Assembly: GCF_000019725.1 (NCBI RefSeq)
Contig: NC_010505.1
Span: 1,426,001 to 1,490,000, forward strand
DNA: 64,000 bases
Direction of reading: 5' to 3'
Origin: Methylobacterium radiotolerans JCM 2831
GTDB taxonomy: Bacteria; Pseudomonadota; Alphaproteobacteria; Rhizobiales; Beijerinckiaceae
Shown here: positions 33,466-43,605 of the stretch, one piece after another
How positions within the stretch are numbered: position 1 is the stretch's first letter
Layout: each line of letters opens with the position of its first letter
Made by a program: the position numbers and the translations under genes
Notes under the pieces: model-generated
What the model was told of the DNA's origin: nothing
Database searches by the model: none
Seen by the model: the letters and a program-made list of their open reading frames with translations, nothing else

Positions 33466-36400
33466 CGCAGCCGCGTCCCGGCGAGGAGGCTCGGCCCGCG
33501 CAGGAGCTCGCTCGCCGTCACGGGCGCGAGCTCCCCGAAGGTCCGCTGGCCCGGATCCGTCCGGCTGCTCCAGGGCGAGCCGAGGGTCAGTTCGCCGAGG
33601 GTCTGCTCCCGGTCCTCGAACTCCACCGCGCCGGTGAACAGGCCCTCCGAGAAGGTCAGCGACGCCTGGCCGGCGGCGCCCCCGGGGAAGGTGACGGCGC
33701 GCTCGATCCACCACACCACCCCGGCATCCTGGGGCGCCCCGAGGGGCCAGCCCCTTGCGGCCATCCCGCGCAGGCGGTTGGCCTCCACCACGGTCCCGGC
33801 GAAGCGGTCGGTCGTGGCGGCGGCCGCCTCGGCCTCCGTGAAGGCGTAGGTCTCGCGGGCGAGCTGCGGGAAGGGCTGGACGATCTCGTAATCGCCGAAC
33901 AGCGCCCCCCAGGCGGCCAGCGCCCCGGCTTCGAGCTGCAGGGGATGGGCGAGGCCGATCAGGCCGGGGGCCGCTCCGGTCAGGTCGAGGTCGAGCGGCG
34001 CGTCGTCGGCATCCGTGAAGGTCAGGTCCTCGGCCACCCGGAAGGTCAGGCCCGGGCCGGTCCGCGGGTCGGCATCCGCGAAGGTGGCCCAGACGAGGCG
34101 CTGGGCGAGGTGGCGCACGAGCGGGTGGGCGGCGAAGCAGGGGCCGAACACCGTCGGCTGGACCCGGCGGGCGCCGGCGAGCATCGCCTCCAGGCGGGCC
34201 ACCTGCAGGCTCGCCACGGCCCGCGCGTCCTTCTTCAGGGCGCTCCAGCGGGCCACCGCCGCCGCGGCCTTGGCGGGCTCGTCGGCCTTGGCGGGCTTGG
34301 GCAGGTCCTTGAGCCTCTGGCCGGCAGCATCGCGCACCCAGGGCTTCAGGGTCTCGTCGAACCCGACCCGGAACCCGCGAGGGCCGAAATCGAGGTCGAG
34401 GCCGCCGCGGGCGTCGAGGTCGAGGTCGGGGGCGAGCCGGTCGGCCAGCTCCTCGGGAGTGAGGCCGCGGGCCTCCGCGAGCTGGGCGATCTTCTGCCGG
34501 GCCTTCTCCTGGAGCCCCTTGAACTTCAGCTTCTCGGCGATGCCGTTGAGGTTCATCAGCGCCACGTCGGTGCCGATGTCGACCAGCACGTCGAGGCCGG
34601 TGACCGCGCGGGCATGGGCGGCCTCGCCGGGCCAGCGGCGGATCAGCCGAGTCAGGTCGCGCGCCGTGGCGTCGGTACCGAACCAGCCCAGCGCGCGCAG
34701 GGCCCAGCCGTCCTTGGACGGCGTCCCGGCGGCGATCCAGGTGGAGAACAGGTCCCACGCGAAGGCCGCGAGACTCGCCTCGGTGCAGGCCTCGCGCACC
34801 ATCGGCACGCCGGCGTAGACGGCGTCCGGGTTGGTGAAGGACAGCATCTCGCAGAGGGTCAGGATCGCGGCGTCCGGCAGGGCGGTCCCGTCCCGCAGCC
34901 GCGGCCGGGTCAGCATGGACGGCACGATCCAGGCGGGCGGCCTGCCGACCTTGGCGGGGACGCGGGCGAGGGGATCGCGGTCGAGCACCTGCGCGACCGC
35001 CTCGGTCACCTCCGGCGCTTGGTCGGCGTAGCGCGCCGCCACGGCCGCGACGGCGGCGCGGCCGTCCGGCCGATCCTGCGACAGGACCCGCAGGGCGTGC
35101 TCGGCGGCGTCGCGCAGCGCCCCGGACCGGCCGACGGCGTCGGGCAGCAGGCGGGTGAGGGCGGTCTCGCGGTGGCGGCGGAGCCACGCCAGGGCCGGCT
35201 CGCGGGCCTTCTTGAGCTTGGTGAGGGCGCGGGCGGCGGGCGCGGCGAGGCGGGCATCGTCCACCGCCGCGACCGCCGGCAGCAGCCCGACCGGATCGGC
35301 CTCGACCAGCCCGACGAGGCCCGGCACCGCCCCCGCGCCGAACCGCGCCAGCATCGCCCCCACGATCTCCGGCCATTGCGAGACGTGGAAGCATCCGGTC
35401 ACGACGCGGGGCTGCGCCCACAGGGCGAGCGCCAGGGGCTCGGGCTGACGCTCCAGGCTGCCGACGAGCTGGTGATAGGGCGAGTTCGACCAGTAATGGC
35501 AGGTCCCGTCGATCTGGGCGACGCGGGCGGCGACCCAGGCGATCAGGGCCGGCGGGTCGTCGCGCGGCGGCTCGGAGAGCGGGGGCGGGATCCGGCTCCA
35601 GCCCTGCGTCGGGTGGGCGAGTTCCGCGGCCGCCACGAAGGCCCGCAGAGCCTCCGGGCCGTCGAGGGTGACGGCGTTCCGCGTGCGCCAGTAGCTCGGC
35701 GCGACCTCCGGCACCGCGTGCGCGAACGGCGTCGACAGCGGCGCGAGGGCGAGGACGAGGTCGTCCCGGGTCCGGGCCTTGGCCCGCCAGGGCGGCGCGC
35801 GCAGCACCCGCGGCCAGGCGGCGGGCTCCGCGAGGGGCACCGCGCGGGCCTCGGCCAGGGCATCGAGGATGCCGGCTCCGCGCCCGCCCGACGCCGCCAG
35901 CCAGCCGCGGACCCGGTCGATCCCGTGGGCCTCGAGCGCCCGGTTCGCCCGGGCGCGCAGGGCGGGCTCGGACCGGCTGCCCGCGAGGGCCGCGAGGCAG
36001 CGGGGCAGGATCGCGGCGGGGTCCGCCGCCAGCGCCGCGTCGAGGGCCGCCGCGACGGGCTTCTCGTGGAGATGGGGCAAGAGGGCCGGGAGCGCCCCGG
36101 CCTCGCCCGTCGACAGGATCGCCAGGGCGACCGTGCGGCGCTCCTCGTCGAGGGCGTAGTGCAGCAGCCAGTCGAGGGCCGGCAGGGCCGGCTGCCCGGC
36201 GGCGCGGGCCACCGCCACGAGGGTCGCGGCCGCCTCGGCCGCGTCGAGGGCGCAGTAGACGAAGTAGAGGTGGTAGCTGCGCTTGGCGCGCCAGGCCGCG
36301 ACCGCTTCCGGCGGGGCGTCGGCCAGGAGCGGCAGGTAGACCGTGTCGGCCGTCACGTCGATCCCCGCCGACGCGGCGGCCTCGATCACCGCGACGGGCT

Positions 36401-37355
36401 GGAGCGGGTGCGGGGCGGCCCGGTCGTCGGCCAGGATGAACGCGAAGGCGCAGGCCGCCGGCCAGTCGTGGTCCTCGGCGATCCGCGCGTTCAGGAACGC
36501 CACCGCGGCGTCGTAATCGGACTCCGGCGCGTGCACGAGGGCGGCCCGCAGGGCGAGGTGGAGCGGCTCCGCCCAGGCTAGGCGCTGGTAGGCGCGCGGC
36601 GTCTTCGCGGTCGGGCGCCGCCGGTCGGCCAGCCGGGCGACGGCCTCCGTCCCGCCCTCGGACACGGCGTAGCGCAGGACCGCCTCCAGCGCCCGCCGCA
36701 GGACGGCGTCGCCGGTGGCGGCCCGGGACGGATTCCCCTGGCGGCGCGCCTCCGCGGCGTCGACGACCGCGTCGAGCCAAGCGGCCAGGCCGTCCCGGTC
36801 GGGCGGCGCTCCGGCGAGGCGCGCGGCCTCGGCGTCGCCGAGCGCGGCCGCCAGCGGCGCCGCGACCGCCCGCCACGCCTCCGCCGCGTCCGGGCGCGGA
36901 CCGGGGCGCAGGCGGGTCGGCAGCGGCACCGCCTCGAAGACCGCGGCCGGGGCGGGGGGCTGGACGGGCTCCGCCGGGGCGGCCGGGGCCGGCGGGGACT
37001 CGGCCGGCGGCGCGACGGCCGGCACGACGGCTCCCGCCGCGGCTGTCTCGACAACCGTCTCGGCAGCCGGTCCGGACGCCCGCGCCGCACCGGGCTTCCG
37101 GGCCGCGGCCGGGGCGGGGGCCGGGGCGGGGGCCGGGGCGGGGGCCGCCCCGTCGGCGCGGACGTAACCCTTGGCGGTCTTCTCGCGGACGAGCTTGTCC
37201 TTCTCCTTCACGGCCGCGGCCGCGTCGGCGCAGGTCTTGTCCTTGCTCTGGCCCTGGGTGCCGAGGCGCCCGAAGCGGACGGTGAGCGTCGGGCCGGAGA
37301 CGCCGACCTCCCAGAACTTGGCCGCGCTGCCCTCGACCAGCTCGTAGCGTTCCAT
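33462..37355 (-). CDS. WGR-DUF4132 protein, second copy (YehI/MolR-like)
   Basis: A 1297-residue protein. Residues 1-70 are a WGR domain with the diagnostic VRFGRLGTQGQSK (26-38). A linker of alternating Ala-Pro repeats follows (DNA repeat at about 37108-37146). The long body is helical and HEAT-like, with the DUF4132 core in the last third (RVGFDETLKPWVRD; QLARETYAFTEAE). E. coli YehI and MolR share this WGR-DUF4132 layout. It is closely related to the gene just upstream, so the pair is a tandem duplication. ATG 37355 has GGGAGA nine bases upstream. WGR suggests nucleic-acid or ADP-ribose-like ligand binding; no catalytic residues can be assigned. Confidence 0.9.
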   Translation of the reverse strand: MERYELVEGSAAKFWEVGVSGPTLTVRFGRLGTQGQSKDKTCADAAAAVKEKDKLVREKTAKGYVRADGAAPAPAPAPAPAPAAARKPGAARASGPAAETVVETAAAGAVVPAVAPPAESPPAPAAPAEPVQPPAPAAVFEAVPLPTRLRPGPRPDAAEAWRAVAAPLAAALGDAEAARLAGAPPDRDGLAAWLDAVVDAAEARRQGNPSRAATGDAVLRRALEAVLRYAVSEGGTEAVARLADRRRPTAKTPRAYQRLAWAEPLHLALRAALVHAPESDYDAAVAFLNARIAEDHDWPAACAFAFILADDRAAPHPLQPVAVIEAAASAGIDVTADTVYLPLLADAPPEAVAAWRAKRSYHLYFVYCALDAAEAAATLVAVARAAGQPALPALDWLLHYALDEERRTVALAILSTGEAGALPALLPHLHEKPVAAALDAALAADPAAILPRCLAALAGSRSEPALRARANRALEAHGIDRVRGWLAASGGRGAGILDALAEARAVPLAEPAAWPRVLRAPPWRAKARTRDDLVLALAPLSTPFAHAVPEVAPSYWRTRNAVTLDGPEALRAFVAAAELAHPTQGWSRIPPPLSEPPRDDPPALIAWVAARVAQIDGTCHYWSNSPYHQLVGSLERQPEPLALALWAQPRVVTGCFHVSQWPEIVGAMLARFGAGAVPGLVGLVEADPVGLLPAVAAVDDARLAAPAARALTKLKKAREPALAWLRRHRETALTRLLPDAVGRSGALRDAAEHALRVLSQDRPDGRAAVAAVAARYADQAPEVTEAVAQVLDRDPLARVPAKVGRPPAWIVPSMLTRPRLRDGTALPDAAILTLCEMLSFTNPDAVYAGVPMVREACTEASLAAFAWDLFSTWIAAGTPSKDGWALRALGWFGTDATARDLTRLIRRWPGEAAHARAVTGLDVLVDIGTDVALMNLNGIAEKLKFKGLQEKARQKIAQLAEARGLTPEELADRLAPDLDLDARGGLDLDFGPRGFRVGFDETLKPWVRDAAGQRLKDLPKPAKADEPAKAAAAVARWSALKKDARAVASLQVARLEAMLAGARRVQPTVFGPCFAAHPLVRHLAQRLVWATFADADPRTGPGLTFRVAEDLTFTDADDAPLDLDLTGAAPGLIGLAHPLQLEAGALAAWGALFGDYEIVQPFPQLARETYAFTEAEAAAATTDRFAGTVVEANRLRGMAARGWPLGAPQDAGVVWWIERAVTFPGGAAGQASLTFSEGLFTGAVEFEDREQTLGELTLGSPWSSRTDPGQRTFGELAPVTASELLRGPSLLAGTRLR

Positions 37356-37369
37356 GGGCTGTCTCCCTC

Positions 37370-40300
37370 TCACGCGTCGCCGGCGGCGGCGAGCAGGCTC
37401 GGCGTGCGCAGGACCTCGCTCGCGGTCACCGGGTCGAGGTCGCCGAACCGGTGCGTCGCCGCGGCGCGCCAGCCGGTGTCGGACAGGGTCAGGGTCCGCA
37501 GCGTCTGGATCCCGTCGCCCTCCGGTCCGGGCCGGTGCCAGAACCCGTCCTCGAAGCGCAGGACCGCGACGAGGCGGGTGCCGTCGGGCAGCGCGACCGG
37601 GCGCTGCACCGCCTGGACGTGCTCGCCACCGGTGTCGGTCGACCAGCCCTGGGGCCGCAGACCCCGCAGGCGGCGGCCGCCCACCCGAACCCCGTCGAAG
37701 CGCGGGGTCTCGGCGCCGTCCCGCTCGGCCGCGGTGAACGCGAAGGTCTCGCGGGCGAGCTGCGGGAAGGGCTGGGCGATCTCGTAGTCGGCGAACAGGC
37801 CGCTCCAGGCCGCCAGGGCGTCCGGGCCGAGGTGCAGGGGATGGACGAGGCCGACCACGCCCTCGGCCGCCGCGACGTCGAGGCCGAGGGCGTCGTCCGC
37901 GGCGTCGGTCGGCGAGAGATCCTCCGCGAGGCGGAAGACGCGCCCCGGCGGCGTCGCGGGCGCGCCGTCCGGGTAGAGGCCCCAGACGAGGCGCCCGGCG
38001 AGGTGGCGGATCAGCGGGTGGGCGGCGAAGAACGGCCAGAACACCCCGGGGGCGACGCGGCGCTGGGACGCCAGCATGGCCTCGAGCCGGGAGACCTGCA
38101 GGCCGGCCGCGGCCTCCGCGTCCTTGCGCAGGGCCGCCCAGTGCCGGGACGCTGCCTTCGCCGCCTCGGGATCGTCCGCCTTGGTCGGGCGGGGCAGGGC
38201 AGCGAGTCGCCGGCCCTCGGCGTCGCGCAGGACGGGCTTCAGGGTCTCGTCGAAGCCGACCCGGAACCGGCGCGCCCCGAAGGACAGGTCGAGCCCGCCC
38301 CGGGCGTCGAGGCCGAGATCGGGGGAGAGCCGGTCGGCGAGGTCGACCTCGTCGAGGCCGCGCGCCTCGGCGGCCTCGACGATGGCGGCGCGGGCGGCCT
38401 CCCGCAGCTGCAGCAGCGGGCTCTTCTCGGCGATGGCGCTGAGGTTCATCAGCGCCACGTCGGTGCCGATCCCCGCGAGCACGGCGATGCCGGCCTTGCC
38501 GCGGGGCTTCAGGCCCGCCTGCCCCCAGGCGCGGATCTGCCGGGTGAGGTCGCGGGCGGCGTGGTCGCCGCCGATCAGGGCGAGCGCCTGCAGGGCCCAC
38601 TCCCCCGTCGCCTTGGCGCCGGCCGCGATCCACGACTGGAACAGCGCGACCGCGAAGGCGTCGAGGCTCTCCGGCGTGCAGGCGGCGCGGACCTGCGCGA
38701 CGCCGGCGTAGGGCGCGAGCGGGTCCGAGAAGGCGAGCATCTCGCACAGGGCGGTGACGGCGGCGTCGGGCAGGGCGCCGCCGCTGCGCAGGATCGGGCG
38801 GGGCAGGGCGGCCGGAACCACCCAGTCGGGGAGCTTCGGCGGCTTGGACGGCACCTGCTCCAGCGGGTCGCTGTCGACGCCGGCAGCCACCGCCCCGGGC
38901 ACGCCGGGATCCCGCTCCGCGTAGGCCGCGACGGCGGCGTCGAGGGCGGCGCGACCCGCGGGCTCGGCGGCGAGGAAGCGCAGGGCCGCGTCGGCGGCGT
39001 CGCGGTCCGGGCCGGCGGGCCCGAGGGTCTCGGGCAGGAGCCGCAGCGCGGCGGTGCGGGGATGGGCGCGCAGCCACGCGGCCGCGGCCGGCCGGAGCTT
39101 GCGGGTGCGGTGGAAGGCCCGGGCGGCGACCGGGGCGAGGTCGGCGGCGTCCACGGGCTCGACCTCCGGCAGGAGCTGCGCCGGATCCGCCGCGACGAGG
39201 CGGACGAGGCCGGGCACGGCCCGCGCGCCGAAGCGGCACAGCATCACCGCGATGGTGCGCCGCCACGCCACGTACTGGGCGCGCTGCGGCCCGGTCTTCT
39301 CCCACAGCATCAGCGCCAGGGGCTCGGGCTGCCACCCGACCATCCGGAACCAGGGCCCGTAGTTGAAGTAGAAGAAGCCGGTGAACTGCTCGCGGGTGAG
39401 GTCGAGCCGGCGGTCGAGCCAGGCCAGGGCCGCCCCGGGCTCCGCGTCGGCGGCGGGGACGGGCTCGGCCGGCGGCGGGATCGGCATGTCGTAGAGGGCC
39501 TCCGCCTCGGTGGCGCGGATCCGCGCCGCGAGGTCCGTCATGGACTCCACCAGCGTCCCGGCCTCGAAGTAGAAGGTGCTGCGGTCGAGGGCCTCGTCGG
39601 GGTCGAAACCGTGCGCGACGGGCGTCGGGATCGGCGCCACCGCCCGTTCCGACCGGGCGCGCGCGGCCCCGCGCCGCCGCCAGGGCGGGTCCCGGAGCAC
39701 GGGCGGCAGGGCCTCCGGCGCCGCCTGCGGCGCGCTCCCGGCGGCGAGCAGCCGATCCAGGCGCCCCGCGCCCCGGCCGCCCTCGGCCGCCGCCCAGGCG
39801 CGGGCGGTCTCGTGCCCGTGGCGCTCGGCGAGCGTCACGGCCCTGGGGCCGTAGGCGGGCTCCCCCTTGCCGTGGAGTGCGCCCAGATAGGCCCGCAGCA
39901 TCCAGTCGGGGAAGGCCGCGTCGGCGGCGTCGAGGGCGTCGCGGACCAGCTTGGTGCCGACGAAGGGTAGGAGCGCGTCGAGGGCGTCGGCGGCACGGGT
40001 CTCCAGCAGCGCCCGGGCGATGAGCGTGCGCTCGGGGCCGACCGCCCCTTCCAGGAGCCAGACGAGGGCCGGGGTGGCCGCCTCGCCGGCCGCCTCGGCG
40101 GCGGCGATCGCGGTCGCGGCGGCCTCGTCGGCCGCCACGTCGCAGGTCGCCAGCGTCGCCCGGTGATACGGCGCGGCGTACCAGGGCGCCGCCAGCGCGG
40201 GCGGCAGGTCGACGATCAGCGGCAGGGCCGCGTGGGACGTGCCGTAGGCCTTGAGATCCGGCGGGTCGCAGCGCGCCAGCACCGCGCGGGCCCAGAGGGC

Positions 40301-41245
40301 GTGGTCGGCGCCGGGCCGGTCGTCCGCGAAGACCGCCGCGAGCCAGCGGGCGAGGGTCGGCTCCGGCTCCGCCGCGGCGAGCCGGAGGGCGGCCTCCAGG
40401 GCCTCCGCGTACTCCGCCTCGGGGGCGGCGGTCAGGGCGGCCCGGACCCCGCAGGCGGTGGGCAGGTCCCAGGGCGAGACCGGCAGGGAGCCGTAGCGGC
40501 CGGAGGGGCGGGGCCGCAGCCGGTCGAACAGGGCCACGAGCGTCCCGGTGCCGGAGCGGGCCACGAGCCAGCGGGCGAAATGCGTGAACGCCGCCCGGGC
40601 CGCCGGCCCGTGCGGTCCGGGCTTGTCGCCCCAGAGGCGCTGATTCAGCGCCGGGCAGGCCGCCTCGAGCTGCTCCAGCCAGCGCCGGGCCTCGGCCCGG
40701 TCGGGGGCCGGCGGCGCGCCGTCGAGCCGCGCGGCGAGGGCCTCGGCCTGCGCGCGGGCCTCGTCCGGGGCGGCCGCCAGCAGCGGGCGGACCCGCGCCG
40801 CGAAGGCGGCCCAGTCGGCCGCGGCGTCGAGGGGCGCGCCGGGACGGCTGCGCGTGGGCAGGGGCGTGCCGGAGAAGATCGGGGCCGTGCCGGCCTCCCG
40901 GGCGCGGCGCGCCTCCGCCCGGGCGGCGGGGGCGGGTGGGACCTCGGCGGGCTCCGGATCGGCGACCCGGGTTCCGGCGGCCCGGGCCGTCGCCGCGCTG
41001 CCGACCCGGGAGGCCGGGTCCGGCCCGGCGGGCGCCGGGTCGCCGGCCGGGCGATAGCCCTTGCCGGTCTTCTCCCGCACCAGCCGGTCGCGCTCGGCCT
41101 GCGCCGCCTGCGCGCTCGGGAAGAGCTTGGTCTTGGACTGCCCCTGCGTGCCGATCCGCCCGAATCTCACGATGAGAACGCTGTCCTCGGTTCCGGCCTC
41201 CCAGAACTTCGCCGATGATCCCGCCGTCAGCTCGTAACGCTGCAT
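37370..41245 (-). CDS. WGR-DUF4132 protein, first copy (YehI/MolR-like)
   Basis: A 1291-residue paralogue of the following gene. It has an N-terminal WGR domain (VRFGRIGTQGQSK, 26-38), a Pro/Ala/Arg linker (about 68-125), a HEAT-like helical body and the DUF4132 end (FRVGFDETLKPVLRD, LARETFAFTAAERDG). Both copies start almost identically (M-x-RYEL followed by SAKFWE), which supports both start codons. ATG 41245 has GGGAGAGGA upstream. The stop is 14 bases before the second copy. The linkers and central parts have diverged far more than the ends, so the duplication is old and both copies are probably retained by selection, perhaps as a heterodimer or for different targets. Confidence 0.9.
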   Translation of the reverse strand: MQRYELTAGSSAKFWEAGTEDSVLIVRFGRIGTQGQSKTKLFPSAQAAQAERDRLVREKTGKGYRPAGDPAPAGPDPASRVGSAATARAAGTRVADPEPAEVPPAPAARAEARRAREAGTAPIFSGTPLPTRSRPGAPLDAAADWAAFAARVRPLLAAAPDEARAQAEALAARLDGAPPAPDRAEARRWLEQLEAACPALNQRLWGDKPGPHGPAARAAFTHFARWLVARSGTGTLVALFDRLRPRPSGRYGSLPVSPWDLPTACGVRAALTAAPEAEYAEALEAALRLAAAEPEPTLARWLAAVFADDRPGADHALWARAVLARCDPPDLKAYGTSHAALPLIVDLPPALAAPWYAAPYHRATLATCDVAADEAAATAIAAAEAAGEAATPALVWLLEGAVGPERTLIARALLETRAADALDALLPFVGTKLVRDALDAADAAFPDWMLRAYLGALHGKGEPAYGPRAVTLAERHGHETARAWAAAEGGRGAGRLDRLLAAGSAPQAAPEALPPVLRDPPWRRRGAARARSERAVAPIPTPVAHGFDPDEALDRSTFYFEAGTLVESMTDLAARIRATEAEALYDMPIPPPAEPVPAADAEPGAALAWLDRRLDLTREQFTGFFYFNYGPWFRMVGWQPEPLALMLWEKTGPQRAQYVAWRRTIAVMLCRFGARAVPGLVRLVAADPAQLLPEVEPVDAADLAPVAARAFHRTRKLRPAAAAWLRAHPRTAALRLLPETLGPAGPDRDAADAALRFLAAEPAGRAALDAAVAAYAERDPGVPGAVAAGVDSDPLEQVPSKPPKLPDWVVPAALPRPILRSGGALPDAAVTALCEMLAFSDPLAPYAGVAQVRAACTPESLDAFAVALFQSWIAAGAKATGEWALQALALIGGDHAARDLTRQIRAWGQAGLKPRGKAGIAVLAGIGTDVALMNLSAIAEKSPLLQLREAARAAIVEAAEARGLDEVDLADRLSPDLGLDARGGLDLSFGARRFRVGFDETLKPVLRDAEGRRLAALPRPTKADDPEAAKAASRHWAALRKDAEAAAGLQVSRLEAMLASQRRVAPGVFWPFFAAHPLIRHLAGRLVWGLYPDGAPATPPGRVFRLAEDLSPTDAADDALGLDVAAAEGVVGLVHPLHLGPDALAAWSGLFADYEIAQPFPQLARETFAFTAAERDGAETPRFDGVRVGGRRLRGLRPQGWSTDTGGEHVQAVQRPVALPDGTRLVAVLRFEDGFWHRPGPEGDGIQTLRTLTLSDTGWRAAATHRFGDLDPVTASEVLRTPSLLAAAGDA

Positions 41246-41292
41246 GCAGTCCTCTCCCGGTGGCGCGGCAGTAAAATTTTCCTTGTCGGGTC

Positions 41293-43605
41293 TCAGGTCA
41301 ACCCGTAGCGGGCGAGCCGCGCGGCCACCCGCGCCTCGCGGGCCAGGGCCTCGGCCTGATCGGCCGGGCGCGCGCGCTGGCGCATCCAGGCCAGGGCCTC
41401 GACCTCGGCCCGGGCGGCGCCGAGGCCGCTCCGGCGCAGGATCGCGACGGCGATGCGCTCGCGCTCCCGGGGCGGGAACCACGCGAACGCCATCCGCAGG
41501 GACGGCAGCGCCCGCAGGAAGTCGTCGTCGCCCCAGGCCGCCACCAGCCGCTCGACGGACGCCAGGGTGGCGTCGGCGGCGATCTCCTCGCGGGCGAGGG
41601 CGAACAGGCCGGCGAGGAAGTCGCCGAGCGTCGCGGGCAGGCCGAAGCGGCGCAGCCGGGCGAGGGCGGCCTCCGGGTCCGATCCGGCCGCGCCGCAGGC
41701 AACCCGGAAGCCGAGCGCCGCCCCCGCGAGGGCCGGGGGCGTCTCCGGGTCGGCGAGGCGCCGGCCGAGCATGGCGGCGAAGGGCGCGCGCAGGTCGTCG
41801 AGGCCCGGCACCTCCGCGCCGGCCTCGCGGAACAGGTCGCGGCAGGCGAGGACCAGGGGGATGGCGCCGAGCCCCGCGCGCGGCTCGCGGATGCCCTCGA
41901 GAACGAAGAGCGCCCGGGCCGCCAGGACGGCGCAGAGGCGGGCGAGGGCCGGCCGGGCCGGCGCGAAGGCGTCGCCGAACCGGTACAGCCGCACGATCCC
42001 GGCCCCGGCGGCGCCCAGGGCCGCGGCGTCGTGCGCCGCCGCGATGCCCGCACTGAGGCGAGCCAGCAGCTCGCCCTCCAGGGTGAGGCCGGCGAACAGC
42101 GCGTCGGACAGGGCCCGGGTGAGGACGCCGAGGGCGTCGGGCGCCGCCTCGACCCGGGCGGTGATCCGGGCGGAGGCGGCCATCTCCAGGGTCCCGCCCC
42201 AGAGCGAGGCCTCGATCAGGGCGCCGAGCCAGTGCGGGTGGCGCGCGAGCGTGAAGCGCTCCCGCGGCAGGCCGGGCTCGGCCCGGTCCGGCCCCTCGCG
42301 GGCGATCCCCGGCAGCCCGAGCAGCACCAGCCGGTGCAGCAGGTGCGCCCGCGCCCGGTCGGCCGGCTCGGCCCAGTCGAGGTCGACGTGGCGGCGCACA
42401 GGCCCCGGCTCCAGGTCGGCGGCGCGCAGGCGCTCGGCGACGTCCGCCACGAGGGGCGGCTGCCGGGTGCCGGGGGCGAGGCGTCCCTCGCGCCGGCCGG
42501 TGAGCGCCCGCAGCATCGCGGCGAGCGCGGGGTGGCCGGGCGCGGCGCCGCCGGCCGCCCAGGCGGGCGGGCGGTCGAGGGCGTCCTTCACCAGGGCGGC
42601 GAGGGCCGCGTCGATCAGGTCGGCGCGCAGGATCGCGGGATGGGCGCGCAGCCGGGCGAGGGCCTCGGCGTGGACCCGCCAGGCGACGCGGTCGGCGGTG
42701 GAGACGACCTGCCCGGCCTCGCGCAGGGCCGCGGTGATCGCCGTCATCGCCCAGTCGGCCGCGGGGGCGAGGCCGGCGGAGGCGACGCGCTCGTAGTAGC
42801 CCGGCGCCGGCATGCCGGCCGCGTAGCCCGAGAACCGGTCGAGCCGGGGATAGGCGTAGGGCACCACGTAGCTGCCGGTGCGCAGGTCCGGCCCCGGCGG
42901 CGCCGGCTCGGGCCGGGTCCCGTCCGCCCGCGCGGCGTGGCGCCGGACGGCGTCCGCGTGCCAGCCGCCGCAGACGAGGACGACCGACCGGTCGCCGGCC
43001 GCCCGCAGGGCGTGGGCCGCGTAGGCGCCCATGAAGCGCTCGCGGGCCTCCTCGGCGGGATCGTCCGTGCCCGGCGGGCGCAGCAGGGCGAAGTAGCGGT
43101 CGAGCCGGGCCGGCAGCTCCGCCTCGGGCGCCGCCTCGGCGAGGACGTCCCAGAGGGCGTCCTGGTCGGCGACGCCGAGGGCGGCGGCGAGCGCCCGCTC
43201 GGCCGCCTCCGCGCGGGCCCCGTGCGGGTCGGCGTAGCGGTTGGCGCGGCGCCCGAAGGCCGGATCCCAGGCCGGCAGGTCGCAGAACAGCGTCCGCGCA
43301 CCCACCGCCCGGCCCGCCTCCAGGGCCTGCCATTCCGGCGAGAAGGCGCAGAACGGCGTGTAGGAGGCGGCGCTGCCCGCCGCGTCGGCCCGGAACGAGA
43401 AGATCGCCACCGGCAGGTCGTGGCCGAGGGCGAGGTCGGGCAGGTGCGGGTTGAAGTCGACCGGCCCCTCGATCAGCACGCAGGCCGGCCGCAGCGCCGC
43501 GATCGTGCGCCGGACGAGCCCGGCGCAGGCCGGCGAATGGTGGCGCACGCCGATGACGGTCAGGCGGCCGGGATCCGGCGCGGGACCGCTCATTGCGGGC
43601 TTCAT
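41293..43605 (-). CDS. DUF5682 family protein (YehM-like)
   Basis: A 770-residue protein with the DUF5682 opening: VIGVRHHSPACAGLVRR (17-33) and VLIEGPVDFN (43-52). This N-terminal part resembles the ChaN/TraB/EreA-like fold in which His and Glu residues are catalytic; GGWHADAV near 225 adds another conserved His. The C-terminal half is helical. In E. coli the equivalent YehM lies next to the MoxR gene yehL, as here. ATG 43605 overlaps the MoxR stop (ATGA). A hydrolytic or effector activity is a family-level inference; the substrate is unknown. Confidence 0.9.
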   Translation of the reverse strand: MKPAMSGPAPDPGRLTVIGVRHHSPACAGLVRRTIAALRPACVLIEGPVDFNPHLPDLALGHDLPVAIFSFRADAAGSAASYTPFCAFSPEWQALEAGRAVGARTLFCDLPAWDPAFGRRANRYADPHGARAEAAERALAAALGVADQDALWDVLAEAAPEAELPARLDRYFALLRPPGTDDPAEEARERFMGAYAAHALRAAGDRSVVLVCGGWHADAVRRHAARADGTRPEPAPPGPDLRTGSYVVPYAYPRLDRFSGYAAGMPAPGYYERVASAGLAPAADWAMTAITAALREAGQVVSTADRVAWRVHAEALARLRAHPAILRADLIDAALAALVKDALDRPPAWAAGGAAPGHPALAAMLRALTGRREGRLAPGTRQPPLVADVAERLRAADLEPGPVRRHVDLDWAEPADRARAHLLHRLVLLGLPGIAREGPDRAEPGLPRERFTLARHPHWLGALIEASLWGGTLEMAASARITARVEAAPDALGVLTRALSDALFAGLTLEGELLARLSAGIAAAHDAAALGAAGAGIVRLYRFGDAFAPARPALARLCAVLAARALFVLEGIREPRAGLGAIPLVLACRDLFREAGAEVPGLDDLRAPFAAMLGRRLADPETPPALAGAALGFRVACGAAGSDPEAALARLRRFGLPATLGDFLAGLFALAREEIAADATLASVERLVAAWGDDDFLRALPSLRMAFAWFPPRERERIAVAILRRSGLGAARAEVEALAWMRQRARPADQAEALAREARVAARLARYGLT

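Noticed and set aside
37108..37146. Tandem GC-rich repeat considered as a CRISPR-like or regulatory repeat
   Set aside because: It is in frame inside the WGR-DUF4132 gene and encodes an Ala-Pro linker; there are no spacers.
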